Shown piece after piece: positions 55,161 to 64,000 of a stretch of DNA of 64,000 bases. The notes under the pieces are model-generated. The model searched no databases. It was not told the origin of the DNA and worked only from the letters and a program-made list of their open reading frames with translations. Made by a program: the position numbers and the translations under genes. The DNA comes from Aquiluna sp. KACHI24. Lineage in GTDB: Bacteria; Actinomycetota; Actinomycetes; Actinomycetales; Microbacteriaceae. The first letter of the stretch is position 1, and every line of letters begins with the position of its first letter. The stretch covers positions 558,001 through 622,000 of the forward strand of contig NZ_AP026677.1 of the NCBI RefSeq assembly GCF_025997915.1, in the 5' to 3' direction.

Positions 55161-58100
55161 GGGTCACCTCCAAAATCTGGGTCCAGACCTCTTCACCGTC
55201 TAGCTCAAAGCCTTGAGCCTGGGCGTTCTTCTGAATTTCGACCACTCGGGCGTAATCGCGCGGTAGCACTCGAACAAAGTTCTTTACCTCGGCATCGAAG
55301 TTCTTGAGGATGTCCCTCGCCTTCGAAGACTCGGTGGCGGCGACATGCTGCTCCAAGATACTTCTGAGCTCTTCAACCTCATGCGGCTCAGGGGCTCCGA
55401 GTGAGATCTCGCCGGTTTGCAGAGCTTCGCGGTTCACCTTGGACTCAGACAGTTTGTAAACATAGGCAATACCGCCGGACATTCCAGCACCGAGGTTGAT
55501 GCCGGTTCTACCGAGGATTACCGCTCTGCCGCCAGTCATGTACTCAAGAGCATGGTCTCCCACACCCTCGGCCACTGCTGTCGCACCTGAGTTGCGAACC
55601 AAGAAGCGCTCTCCGACCACACCGTTCAGGAAAATCTTGCCGCTCGTCGCACCGTAGCCGATAACGTTTCCAGCAATCACGTTCTCAGCCGCGATGAAGC
55701 CAGCCCCTACAGGCGGCTTGACGGAGATTGTCCCTCCAGAAAGACCCTTGCCGACATAGTCGTTGCAGTCTCCCTCGACGCTAATTGTGATACCACGTGG
55801 CACAAATGCGCCAAGTGACTGACCGGCAGAACCACGTAGTCGCAGGGTAAGGGTGCCAGGCTCTAGGCCCTGCTCTCCCCAGCGCTTAGTCAGCTCATTG
55901 CCGAGCATGGTTCCAATCGCCTGGTGGGTGTTGTTAATATCGCGCTCAATCAAAACGCTCTTGCCCTCACGAAGTGCAGGCTGTGCAGTCTCAATCAGTG
56001 GGTAATCGAAGTGATTCTCCAGCTCATGATCCTGCTCGGTAAAACGTCTTAGGTTCTGGTTGGTTCCCAGATCCTTCGCAGCAAAGATTGGGCTTAGGTC
56101 AAGGCCATCGGCCTTCCAGTGCTTGATAGCAGCGTTGGTGTCTAATAGCTCGACGTGACCGATGGCCTCGTCGAGAGTTCTGAAACCGAGCTCAGCTAGA
56201 TACTCGCGAACCTCCTGAGCCAAGAACTCAAAGAAGTTCACAACGTGGTCAGCCTGACCTTGGAACCTTGAACGCAGGTCAGGGTTTTGGGTTGCAACAC
56301 CAACTGGACAGGTGTCCAGGTGACAAACGCGCATCAGGATGCAACCTTCAACCACCAAAGGAGCAGTGGCGAAGCCATATTCCTCAGCACCCAGAAGGGC
56401 TGCAATGACAACGTCACGACCAGTCTTCATGGAGCCATCAACCTGAACGGTGATGCGGTCTCGAAGGCCGTTGAGAAGCAGCGTCTGCTGCGCATCAGCG
56501 AGGCCCAGCTCCCAAGGGGTTCCGGCGTGCTTGAGCGAGTTCAGCGGGCTAGCACCGGTGCCGCCGTCGTGACCCGAGATCAAGACAACGTCCGCCTTGG
56601 CCTTGGCAACACCGGCTGCCACGGTTCCAACACCGAACTGGGAAACTAGCTTCACGTGAACTCGAGCGGCACGGTTTGCGCGCTTGAGGTCATAGATCAG
56701 CTGCTTTAGATCCTCAATCGAGTAAATGTCGTGGTGTGGTGGTGGCGAAATCAAACCGACGCCTGGGGTGGAGTGTCTTAGGTCGGCAATCCAAGGGTAA
56801 ACCTTGTGCGGAGGAAGCTGACCGCCCTCTCCTGGTTTTGCGCCCTGGGCCATCTTGATCTGGATGTCATCTGCGTGGGTGAGATACATCGATGTGACAC
56901 CGAAGCGTCCAGATGCAACCTGCTTGACTGCGGAACGGCGCTCACGGTCCAAGAGTCGTTCAACTGCCTCACCGCCCTCACCGGTGTTGCTCTTGGCACC
57001 AAGGCGGTTCATCGCGATGGCTAGAGTCTCGTGTGCCTCCGGAGAAATCGCACCCATGCTCATTGCACCGGTCGAGAAGCGCTTCACAATCTCTGAGATC
57101 GGCTCAACCTCGTCGATAGAAATCGGTGTGCGCAGATCGGTTCGGAACTTGAAAAGTCCACGCAGGGTCATCAAGCGCTCCGACTGATCGTCGACCGCCT
57201 GGGTGTACTGCTTGAAGATGTCGTAGCGCTTTTGCTTGGTGGAGTGCTGAAGCTTGAAGATTGTCTCTGGGTTGAAAAGGTGGGGTGGACCCTCGCGACG
57301 CCACTTCATTTCGCCACCAACCTCAAGCGGCAAATGAACCTTGGTGGCGCCCTCAATTGGGTATGCAGCGGTGTGACGCTGTCTGATCTCACGGTGCAAG
57401 ATGTCTAGGCCGACACCCCCGAGCTTTGTGATGGTGCCACTGAAGTAGCGGTCCACAAACTCCTGAGAGAGACCAATCGCCTCAAAACACTGAGCTCCGG
57501 CGTAGGAGGCGATTGTTGAAATACCCATCTTGGACATGATCTTTAGAACACCCTTACCAAGTGCCTTGATCATGTTTTTGCTCGAACGCTCTGGCGTGAT
57601 TCCGGTAATCAGGCCACGAACCACCATGTCTTCGGCGGTTTCCAGGGCAAGGTATGGGTTTACAGCCGAGGCTCCATAACCAATGAGGGTCGCCATGTGG
57701 TGAACATCTCTGGCGTCGCCACACTCCACCAATAGACCAGCTCTGGTTCTGGTTCCTTGGCGAATCAGGTGGTGGTGAACAGCACCCAGAGAGAGCAGTG
57801 ACGGAATCGGAGCCATCTCGCGGTTTGAATCCCGGTCAGAGAGAATCACGAAGGTGACGCCGGCGTTGATTGCAGCATCCACCTCTTCGGTGATCTCTTG
57901 CAGTCGCTCCTCTAGAGAGTCTGGACCATCATCCACGCGGTATAGGCAGGAGATGGTAACGGCCTTCCCAATGTTGTTGGCCTTGTCAATGTGCTTGATG
58001 CGAGCGAGCTCATCGTTGCTCAGGACTGGAAAGTCCATCACGAGCTGCTTGGCGTGCTCTGGAGTTGCATCCAAAAGGTTGAGCACTGGACCAATACTGG

Positions 58101-59706
58101 CGGTCAGTGAGGTCACGACTTCTTCACGGATAGCATCCAGCGGTGGGTTTGTAACCTGGGCAAACTGTTGCACAAAGTAGTCAAAGAGCTGTCTCGGGCG
58201 GTCTGAGATTGCAGCGATCGGGGTGTCGGTTCCCATCGCACCAATCGGCTCCTGTCCCGAGCGAGCCATTGGAGCAATGAACTCCTTGAGGTCTTCTTCG
58301 GTGTAGCCAAACACGCGCTGGCGGCGATTCACCGAGGCGCTCGAGTAGCGAATGTGCTCGCGCTCAGGCAGGTCGCGAAGGTTGATCATGTAGTCCTCGA
58401 GCCACTGCTGCCAAGGCTCAAGTGATGCCACCTCGGACTTGATCTGCTCGTCCTCGATGATCTGGCCGGCAACGGTGTCGATCAAGAACATCTTGCCCGG
58501 CTGCAGTCTGCCTTTGCGTACGATGCGATCGGCTGGGATGTCGGATACACCGATCTCCGAGGCCAAAATTACAAAACCATCCTCGGTCACCAAGAAGCGT
58601 CCAGGCCTCAGACCATTGCGGTCAAGGGTGGCACCAACCAGTGAGCCGTCGGTGAAGACCACAGCTGCTGGACCATCCCACGGCTCCATAATCATGGAGT
58701 GGTACTCGTAGAAAGCCCTGAGCTTAGGATCCAGATCCAGCTGCTTCTCCCACGCTCCGGGGATCATCATCATCATGGCGTGAGGTAGCGAGCGACCGGA
58801 TAGCACCAGCAACTCCAAAACTTCGTCTAGGGTCGCGGAGTCTGATGCGCCCGGGGTAACGATCGGCTTGAGCTGATCGATGTTGCCCAAAACATCAGAT
58901 TCCAGCTGGGACTCTCGAGCGCGCATCCAGTTGGCGTTGCCCTTTACGGTGTTGATCTCACCGTTGTGGGCAATAAATCTGAATGGGTGAGCTAGAGGCC
59001 AGGACGGGAAGGTGTTTGTAGAGAAGCGGGAGTGCACCAGAGCGAGAGTGGAGCTGAATCTCTCGTCAGATAGGTCTGGGTAGAACGGCTCCAGCTGAAG
59101 CGTGGTAACCATTCCCTTGTAGACAATGGTCCTCATTGAGAGACTCGGGTGGTAAATACCAATCTCGCGCTCAGAGCGTTTGCGCAATCTGAATAGTTTG
59201 CGCTCAAGCTCAATGCCTGACTCTGCGTTGCCACCTTTGACAAACACCTGCTCGATGCTCGGCATCGCGGCCCTTGCCATGTCTCCCAGCACCTCGGGGC
59301 GGATTGGGACCTCGCGCCAACCGATGACCCCAAGACCCTCCTGCTTGGCAATCTCACCAAATCGGACCTTATCGGCCTGTGAGTTTGCGGCCTCCAGGAA
59401 GACCAGACCGGCGCCATATGAGCCAAGGGAAGGAAGTTCGAAGTCGGTTACTGCTCTAAAGAATGCATCCGGTAGCTGGGTAAGAATTCCAGCACCATCT
59501 CCGGTACCAGCGTCTGATCCGACCGCACCGCGGTGTTCCAGGTTGCGCAGTGATCGGAGTGCCATGTCAACGATGTCATGGCCGGGTGTTCCGCGGAGGG
59601 TTGCGACCATGGCTAGACCACAGGCGTCCTTTTCAGCGCTTGGGTCGTAAAGACCTTGCGCCCCAGGCGCAACGTTGAAACGCTGGAAGGGGCTTAGGTT
59701 AGCCAT
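55153..59706 (-). CDS. gltB: Glutamate synthase large subunit
   Basis: 1517 residues. The amidotransferase domain comes first; its nucleophile is Cys29 in DACGLAM, exposed after the leader is removed. Then come the central linker, the FMN-binding synthase barrel (about 800-1200, with [18 protein letters not shown] and [17 protein letters not shown]) and the 3Fe-4S site [15 protein letters not shown] near 1165. The C-terminal glycine-rich beta-helix ([12 protein letters not shown]) closes the protein. It turns glutamine and 2-oxoglutarate into glutamate. A 61-base gap to lgt should hold its promoter. Confidence 0.97.
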   Translation of the reverse strand: MANLSPFQRFNVAPGAQGLYDPSAEKDACGLAMVATLRGTPGHDIVDMALRSLRNLEHRGAVGSDAGTGDGAGILTQLPDAFFRAVTDFELPSLGSYGAGLVFLEAANSQADKVRFGEIAKQEGLGVIGWREVPIRPEVLGDMARAAMPSIEQVFVKGGNAESGIELERKLFRLRKRSEREIGIYHPSLSMRTIVYKGMVTTLQLEPFYPDLSDERFSSTLALVHSRFSTNTFPSWPLAHPFRFIAHNGEINTVKGNANWMRARESQLESDVLGNIDQLKPIVTPGASDSATLDEVLELLVLSGRSLPHAMMMMIPGAWEKQLDLDPKLRAFYEYHSMIMEPWDGPAAVVFTDGSLVGATLDRNGLRPGRFLVTEDGFVILASEIGVSDIPADRIVRKGRLQPGKMFLIDTVAGQIIEDEQIKSEVASLEPWQQWLEDYMINLRDLPEREHIRYSSASVNRRQRVFGYTEEDLKEFIAPMARSGQEPIGAMGTDTPIAAISDRPRQLFDYFVQQFAQVTNPPLDAIREEVVTSLTASIGPVLNLLDATPEHAKQLVMDFPVLSNDELARIKHIDKANNIGKAVTISCLYRVDDGPDSLEERLQEITEEVDAAINAGVTFVILSDRDSNREMAPIPSLLSLGAVHHHLIRQGTRTRAGLLVECGDARDVHHMATLIGYGASAVNPYLALETAEDMVVRGLITGITPERSSKNMIKALGKGVLKIMSKMGISTIASYAGAQCFEAIGLSQEFVDRYFSGTITKLGGVGLDILHREIRQRHTAAYPIEGATKVHLPLEVGGEMKWRREGPPHLFNPETIFKLQHSTKQKRYDIFKQYTQAVDDQSERLMTLRGLFKFRTDLRTPISIDEVEPISEIVKRFSTGAMSMGAISPEAHETLAIAMNRLGAKSNTGEGGEAVERLLDRERRSAVKQVASGRFGVTSMYLTHADDIQIKMAQGAKPGEGGQLPPHKVYPWIADLRHSTPGVGLISPPPHHDIYSIEDLKQLIYDLKRANRAARVHVKLVSQFGVGTVAAGVAKAKADVVLISGHDGGTGASPLNSLKHAGTPWELGLADAQQTLLLNGLRDRITVQVDGSMKTGRDVVIAALLGAEEYGFATAPLVVEGCILMRVCHLDTCPVGVATQNPDLRSRFQGQADHVVNFFEFLAQEVREYLAELGFRTLDEAIGHVELLDTNAAIKHWKADGLDLSPIFAAKDLGTNQNLRRFTEQDHELENHFDYPLIETAQPALREGKSVLIERDINNTHQAIGTMLGNELTKRWGEQGLEPGTLTLRLRGSAGQSLGAFVPRGITISVEGDCNDYVGKGLSGGTISVKPPVGAGFIAAENVIAGNVIGYGATSGKIFLNGVVGERFLVRNSGATAVAEGVGDHALEYMTGGRAVILGRTGINLGAGMSGGIAYVYKLSESKVNREALQTGEISLGAPEPHEVEELRSILEQHVAATESSKARDILKNFDAEVKNFVRVLPRDYARVVEIQKNAQAQGFELDGEEVWTQILEVTRG

Positions 59707-59767
59707 GCAGTCTCCAATCGAAATAAATCAATCAGGACATCTTTGGCCCGAACAGTTAGGTTTTGAG

Positions 59768-60664
59768 CTAGTTCTTTTGTTCCACGTCTTCGGTGGTTTG
59801 AGCTTCGGTTGTTTGCTGGGCAGGTTCTCTGCCTTCTGCATAAACCGATGGTTCGAGACCGGGGTGCCGGCGAGATTGAACCAAGAGAATGATGATACCG
59901 ATGGCAACACCGATCAGCGCTGACCAGATGTTGGTTCTAAGTCCAAGAATAACCTCACTGGGGTCAATTCGGATACTTTCAATCCAAATTCTTCCGAATG
60001 AGTAAACGATTAGATACAGAGCGAATACCTTGCCCCACTGCAACTTGAGCTTCGAAGCCAGATACAAGATCGCGGCAGCTCCGGCGAAGTTCCAAATCAT
60101 CTCGTACAAGAAGGTTGGGTGGAAGGTTAGGCCATCTGGCAATCCGTTTGGATAGGCCGGATTGGTGCTCGGGATCTCAAGACCCCAAGGAAGGGTGGTT
60201 GGGATTCCGTAGAGCTCTTGGTTGAAGTAATTCCCCAAGCGTCCGATGCCCTGTGCGACCAAGACCCAAGGTGCAACAGCATCGGCTACCGCGGTGAAAC
60301 GAAGTCCGACCTGACGAGCGCCCCACCACGCGCCGATGGCTCCAACCGTAATTGCGCCAAATATTGCAAGGCCACCCTCCCAAATTCGGAAGACGGCAAG
60401 CAGGTCTGCACCCTCATAAAGATAATCACGAGGGTGAGTGATGACGTGGAAAAAGCGACCGCCGATGATGCCCGCTGGCACGGCCCAAAGAGCAATATCC
60501 AAAAATACGCCGCGCTCAGCCCCGCGCTTTGTCAATGTGCGATCTGCCATGTAGGTCGCGAGGGCAATACCGGTCAAAATAAACAGTGCGTAGAAGTGAA
60601 TTCGCACCGGACCTAGGTCGATAAAGCTGATCTCTGGAGATGGAATGCTGAGCAGTAAATTCAC
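59768..60664 (-). CDS. lgt: Phosphatidylglycerol-prolipoprotein diacylglyceryl transferase
   Basis: 298 residues with about seven membrane helices. The Lgt signature GRLGNYFNQELYG is near 145-157, with its essential Arg and Asn, and HVITHPRDY is near 77. The tail after residue 265 is cytosolic, acidic and Gln/Thr-rich. It attaches diacylglycerol to the lipobox Cys of lipoproteins such as the FKBP protein at 1169-2137. It lies 5 bases after trpA, as lgt follows trpA in M. tuberculosis. Confidence 0.96.
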   Translation of the reverse strand: MNLLLSIPSPEISFIDLGPVRIHFYALFILTGIALATYMADRTLTKRGAERGVFLDIALWAVPAGIIGGRFFHVITHPRDYLYEGADLLAVFRIWEGGLAIFGAITVGAIGAWWGARQVGLRFTAVADAVAPWVLVAQGIGRLGNYFNQELYGIPTTLPWGLEIPSTNPAYPNGLPDGLTFHPTFLYEMIWNFAGAAAILYLASKLKLQWGKVFALYLIVYSFGRIWIESIRIDPSEVILGLRTNIWSALIGVAIGIIILLVQSRRHPGLEPSVYAEGREPAQQTTEAQTTEDVEQKN

Positions 60665-60669
60665 GATGC

Positions 60670-61449
60670 CTATCCTAAGCCGAGAGCCAGTTCACGAGTC
60701 TTTGCCGAGAGTGCGTCTAGACCGCCAGTTTGGTAAGCCTTCACAAATGCAGTCCCAACGATTGCTCCGTCTGCATAACTGTTGACCTCACGAACCTGGT
60801 CAGCGGTCGAGATGCCAACCCCAACGCAGGTCGGTGTGTTGGAACTTTCTTTGACTCTGCCTGTCAACTCTCTGGCTAACTGGTCAAGTTGACTTCGTTC
60901 ACCCGTAATTCCCATGGTTGAAACTGAGTAGACGAACCCTGAAGACAGATCTGAGTTGGTTTTTACCCTCGCGTCTGAACTGGACGGAGCAACCAGGAAG
61001 ACTTTGTCCAGCCCCTGGTTCTCGGCGGCTTCGATCCAAGACTTGCCCTCATCTGGAATCAGGTCTGGGGTGATCATCCCCTGTGCCCCGCTCTCCTTGA
61101 GGTCCTGGGCAAAGCGGTCTACGCCGTAGCGCAGGACTGGGTTCCAATAGCTCATCACCAAGATCGGAGTGTCGATCTCTTCTCGAACCGCTTTGATCAC
61201 ATCAAAAACCTGGTTCAGCTTGAACCCATTCTCCAGTGCCTTCTCGGTTGCCTGCTGAATAACTAGACCGTCCATCACCGGGTCGGAGTACGGGACGCCA
61301 ACCTCGAGAATGTCGCAGCCGTTTTTGGCCATCTCAATCAGTGCCCTGGCGGAGTCCTGAACCGTTGGGAAGCCTGCTGGAAAATAGCCAACCAGCGTTC
61401 CTCGCCCGGTTTCCTTATTGTCTCTGAGGATCTGTTCGACCTTGCTCAC
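60670..61449 (-). CDS. trpA: Tryptophan synthase alpha chain
   Basis: 259 residues. [11 protein letters not shown] is near 19-29. The catalytic Glu and Asp are in [14 protein letters not shown] near 48-61, and the phosphate loop is CVGVGIST near 200. It splits indole-3-glycerol phosphate and passes indole to TrpB. It starts inside the trpB stop (ATGA) and is followed by lgt. Confidence 0.96.
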   Translation of the reverse strand: MSKVEQILRDNKETGRGTLVGYFPAGFPTVQDSARALIEMAKNGCDILEVGVPYSDPVMDGLVIQQATEKALENGFKLNQVFDVIKAVREEIDTPILVMSYWNPVLRYGVDRFAQDLKESGAQGMITPDLIPDEGKSWIEAAENQGLDKVFLVAPSSSDARVKTNSDLSSGFVYSVSTMGITGERSQLDQLARELTGRVKESSNTPTCVGVGISTADQVREVNSYADGAIVGTAFVKAYQTGGLDALSAKTRELALGLG

Positions 61450-62651
61450 TTGTCCCCCAGCAATCCGAAGTATCGACCGGCAGTCTCCATGTCTTTGTCT
61501 CCCCTGCCGGAGAGGTTGATCAAGATTGATGACCCCTTGGGAAGCACCTCACTCAGATGCTTCACTCCAGCTAGGGCGTGAGCGGTCTCGATGGCTGGAA
61601 TGATGCCCTCTGTTTGACTCAGCAGACGCATAGCTTCCATCGCCTCTTTGTCGGTGATGCCGTAATAGTTGGCACGACCTAGGTCCTTAAGCCAGGAGTG
61701 CTCAGGGCCAACTCCGGGATAATCCAAGCCGGCAGAAATTGAGTGAGACTCCATGGTCTGGCCATCTTCGTCCTGCAGCATGTAGCTCTTGGCTCCATGC
61801 AGCACACCTGGAACACCCTTTGAGAGAGTCGCGGCGTGGAAAGGGGTGTCAACTCCATCCCCGGCAGCCTCGAATCCCCAGAGTGCAACGTCCTTGTCAT
61901 CTAAGAAAGCATGGAAGATGCCAATCGCATTCGAACCGCCTCCAACGCAGGCCGCAACCGCGTCAGGGAGCTTGCCAAGGATTTCAAGCATTTGCTCGCG
62001 TGACTCAATTCCAATTACCGAGTGGAAGTCGCGCACCATGGTCGGGAAAGGGTGTGGACCGGCTACGGTCCCGAGCAGGTAGTGGGTGTTGTCTACGTTG
62101 GCGACCCAGTCACGAAGCGCTTCATTGATGGCATCCTTCAGCGTTCTGGATCCAGTGGTTACAGGTACTACCTGAGCCCCAAGTAGCTTCATACGTGCAA
62201 CGTTCAATGCTTGACGCTCGGTGTCAATCTCACCCATGTAAACGACACACTCAAGTCCAAAGAATGCGGCCGCAGTGGCGCTGGCTACGCCGTGCTGACC
62301 GGCTCCAGTCTCGGCGATGATGCGCTTTTTACCCATGCGCTTTGCCAATAGGGCTTGCCCCATGACGTTGTTGATTTTGTGGCTACCGGTGTGGTTTAGA
62401 TCTTCGCGCTTTAGGAAAACTCGCAAGTCACCGAACTGGGCTGCAAATCGCTTCGCCTCGGTGATTATTGAAGGACGGCCGGTGTAGGTGCGGTGAAGCT
62501 CAGCAAGCTCTGCCTTGAAGGATGGGTCTTGCCTAGCTTGGTTGTAGGTTGCTTCGAGTTCATCCAAGGCTGCAATCAATGGCTCTGGAACAAAACGTCC
62601 ACCAAACTCACCGAAGTAAGGTCCAACCTGTTCTGAAAGCTTCACGTCCAT
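61446..62651 (-). CDS. trpB: Tryptophan synthase beta chain
   Basis: 401 residues from ATG at 62651; the GTG just before it (62654) is an equal alternative, both served by AGGA. The PLP-binding Lys is in [11 protein letters not shown] near 91-101. The PLP phosphate loop [10 protein letters not shown] is near 236. [16 protein letters not shown] is near 290. It joins indole and serine to make tryptophan. It lies 9 bases after trpC and overlaps trpA. Confidence 0.97.
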   Translation of the reverse strand: MDVKLSEQVGPYFGEFGGRFVPEPLIAALDELEATYNQARQDPSFKAELAELHRTYTGRPSIITEAKRFAAQFGDLRVFLKREDLNHTGSHKINNVMGQALLAKRMGKKRIIAETGAGQHGVASATAAAFFGLECVVYMGEIDTERQALNVARMKLLGAQVVPVTTGSRTLKDAINEALRDWVANVDNTHYLLGTVAGPHPFPTMVRDFHSVIGIESREQMLEILGKLPDAVAACVGGGSNAIGIFHAFLDDKDVALWGFEAAGDGVDTPFHAATLSKGVPGVLHGAKSYMLQDEDGQTMESHSISAGLDYPGVGPEHSWLKDLGRANYYGITDKEAMEAMRLLSQTEGIIPAIETAHALAGVKHLSEVLPKGSSILINLSGRGDKDMETAGRYFGLLGDK

Positions 62652-62660
62652 CACAGAATC

Positions 62661-63431
62661 CTAAATTGAAATAAACGCCGGAATCAGCGTTTCCGGAGTT
62701 CCCGTAACTAAAGCCTCACCAACCAGCGCAACATCTGCACCAGCATTGCGGTAGCGAATCACATCGGCCGCGGTCTTCACCGAGGATTCAGCAACCTTGA
62801 TTGCGTCCGGGTGCAGCGCACTAGCCATCTGCTCAAAGAGTCCGATGTCAGTTTTAAAATCAATGAGGTTTCGGGTGTTGATGCCCAGGAGCGTTGCTCC
62901 AAAATCGTTAGCGATCGCGATTTCTTCCAGCGCGTGAGTTTCGGTCAGCACCCCAAGGCCAAGCTCATGCGCAAAATCGCTCAACTGCGAATAGCGCTCA
63001 GCGGAGAGCCAGGACAAAATCAAGAGCACGAAGTCCGCGCCAGCCGCTCTTGCCTCCATTACTTGGTATTCAGTAGAAATGAAGTCTTTGCGCAGCAGCG
63101 GGATTGACACCGCCCCAGAAGCCGCCTCGAGATCATTCAGGGAGCCAAGAAAGCCGGTCTCCTCAGTCAAGACTGAGATGGCGTGGGCTCCTGCGTTTTG
63201 ATAGCGAAGCGCCTGCTCCCCCGCGTCGGGAATCTCGGCCAAGCGACCGCGCGATGGCGACGCGCGCTTGATTTCTGCAATTAGCTTGATGTGCTCGGCT
63301 GGTGCCAGAGCAGAGTAAACGTCTATCGGGGTTGAAAGATTCTCGATTTTTCTCTCGAGATCTGAAGTTGAGATTGACTCTTGTCGGCGTTGAGAAGAGA
63401 GCAGCGCTTGTTGAAAGAGTCCGTCAAGCAC
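62661..63431 (-). CDS. trpC: Indole-3-glycerol phosphate synthase
   Basis: 256 residues from GTG at 63431, which shares one base with the stop of the preceding gene (TAGTG); an upstream in-frame ATG would lie inside that gene. Motifs are LIAEIKRASPSRG near 51-63, LRKDFI near 113 and the Asn and Glu residues in GINTRNL near 183 and VAESSV near 214. It closes the indole ring in tryptophan synthesis. It is part of a trp operon that continues upstream beyond the window edge. Confidence 0.94.
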   Translation of the reverse strand: MLDGLFQQALLSSQRRQESISTSDLERKIENLSTPIDVYSALAPAEHIKLIAEIKRASPSRGRLAEIPDAGEQALRYQNAGAHAISVLTEETGFLGSLNDLEAASGAVSIPLLRKDFISTEYQVMEARAAGADFVLLILSWLSAERYSQLSDFAHELGLGVLTETHALEEIAIANDFGATLLGINTRNLIDFKTDIGLFEQMASALHPDAIKVAESSVKTAADVIRYRNAGADVALVGEALVTGTPETLIPAFISI

Positions 63432-63655
63432 TAGTGGCTCTTGGAGTGCTTTCCGCCAACTCCGTAGCCCATCTTTTTCAAAACGAGACCTGAGACTGCA
63501 CCCAGACCTAGAAGAACTACCGAAGCCCAAACCATTGCTACGTTCTCAAGGAAAAAGAACAGGGTTCCAATGCTGAAGGCGACCAAAATAATGGTGACGC
63601 TGGTCCAAGCTGCTACTGAATTGCCGTGACCTGGGTCCTCAGAACCGTGAGACAT
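63431..63655 (-). CDS. Small membrane protein, HGxxPAAWT/DUF6704 type
   Basis: 74 residues. The N-terminal motif HGNSVAAWTSV is near residues 10-20, then come two hydrophobic segments (about 20-38 and 42-60) and a His/Lys-rich end. This matches a small family of actinobacterial membrane proteins that sit in trp operons next to trpC. The function is unknown. The usual Pro before AAWT is Val here. It is coupled to trpC by a one-base overlap. Confidence 0.8.
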   Translation of the reverse strand: MSHGSEDPGHGNSVAAWTSVTIILVAFSIGTLFFFLENVAMVWASVVLLGLGAVSGLVLKKMGYGVGGKHSKSH

Positions 63656-63689
63656 AAATCCTCTTTCCTAACTTGCAAAATCCTAGCAA

Positions 63690-64000
63690 TCAATCGCCCT
63701 GCTCATCCCAGAGGGCGCGGTTGTCTTCAACTACCTGACGCTTCGCGACGCTGCGCGGCGCCGGCCTGAGTGCATTTATGGTCAATAGCACGGCCGCGCC
63801 TAGACCGGTAGTCGCAGCTATCAGGTTGGTCATCGACCGATTGGTGGCGACATCAACATCCCCTGAACCCGCGCCTTGAATACCTGAAATCGACTCGAAA
63901 ATTGCTATCGCTGCAGCGCTGCTTTCAAAGTTTGAGGTTAGGGCCAACAAAGCAAAAATCAACATCGAAATTGCGGCGAGAGAGCTTAGAACTGCAGCAA
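63690..64000 (-). CDS. Trp biosynthesis-associated membrane protein, C-terminal part (cut by window edge)
   Basis: The frame is open from the window end to the TGA at 63690, giving about 103 residues of the C-terminal part. Two hydrophobic segments are visible (AISMLIFALLAL and LIAATTGLGAAVLLTINAL). The end VVEDNRALWDEQGD matches the tail of the Trp_oprn_chp family, which lies between trpE and trpC in actinobacteria. Function unknown; tryptophan transport or enzyme docking has been suggested by position only. The start codon is outside the window. Confidence 0.8.
   Translation of the reverse strand, partial: AAVLSSLAAISMLIFALLALTSNFESSAAAIAIFESISGIQGAGSGDVDVATNRSMTNLIAATTGLGAAVLLTINALRPAPRSVAKRQVVEDNRALWDEQGD

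Noticed and set aside
59180-59650. Plus-strand open frame of 156 residues opposite gltB
   Set aside because: Antisense to the glutamate synthase amidotransferase domain; Ser/Pro/Arg-rich shadow.
59707-59767. Possible glutamine or other riboswitch before gltB
   Set aside because: The gap is only 61 bases and shows no stable stem-loop; a promoter and ribosome site would fill it.
63432-63530. 33-residue upstream extension of trpC
   Set aside because: It overlaps the HGxxPAAWT membrane protein; the coupled GTG at 63431 gives the normal TrpC length.

Overview
The window is chromosomal core DNA of an actinobacterium, most likely a small-genome member of the Microbacteriaceae. Lineage markers seen are RbpA, WhiA, OpcA, a PafB/PafC pair of WYL regulators, an ANTAR response regulator next to polA and pyk, actinobacterial GlgA/GlgC, DUF3099, an HGxxPAAWT-type small membrane protein and the uvrC-rapZ-whiA block. 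Base composition looks near half G+C, lower than most soil relatives. Packing is very tight: ATGA, TAATG and TAGTG stop/start overlaps are common and no gene-free stretch exceeds about 145 bases. Freshwater Luna-type genera such as Rhodoluna or Aquiluna are a reasonable guess, but that is inference.

Layout. 1-3774 (minus): pafC (cut by the window edge), pafB, a tandem-FKBP lipoprotein, trmI and a HAD phosphatase. 3822-9967: PAC2 protein, uppP and a small acidic protein, tRNA-Leu(GAG), a Sir2 deacylase/histidine phosphatase pair, a glycosyltransferase/hydrolase pair and a DnaQ-like exonuclease. 9964-17612: rpmE2, an ABC ATPase, divergent glgA and glgC-serB, the fabG-fabI pair, then DUF3099, a Cys-rich mini-protein, SURF1 and bioY. 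17655-25106: suf operon (sufB-sufD-Rieske-sufC-sufT), ctaA, photolyase and ctaB. 25232-33054 (plus): tkt-tal-pgi-zwf-opcA-pgl. 33038-46678 (minus): rbpA, secG, tpiA, pgk, gap, sodA, whiA, rapZ, uvrC, uvrA, uvrB, coaE. 46739-53678: rpsA, polA, a thioesterase, the ANTAR regulator, tRNA-Leu(CAA), pyk. 53703-64000 (minus): gltD, gltB, lgt, trpA, trpB, trpC, the HGxxPAAWT protein and a Trp-operon membrane protein cut by the window edge.

How the genes fit together. Two convergent operons hold the pentose phosphate branch and lower glycolysis, with pyk further on. uvrABC, polA, photolyase and the PafBC regulators form a DNA repair theme. ctaA, ctaB and SURF1 serve haem A and cytochrome oxidase assembly. 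The order closely follows blocks known from Mycobacterium tuberculosis (uvrC to whiA, gap to tpiA, tkt to opcA, ctaB, suf, polA to trpC), so departures from that order stand out.

I see no mobile element, CRISPR array, phage, toxin-antitoxin or defence locus, and nothing I would call an undescribed system. The observations most worth checking are what is absent or hidden: the Pup-proteasome genes are missing exactly at the trmI/FKBP-pafBC junction; yvcK is missing between rapZ and whiA; sufS and sufU are missing between sufC and sufT; minus-strand terminators lie inside the 3' ends of convergent coding genes; an iron-box-like palindrome sits between sufB and ctaA; and the rpsA leader carries a chain of hairpins.
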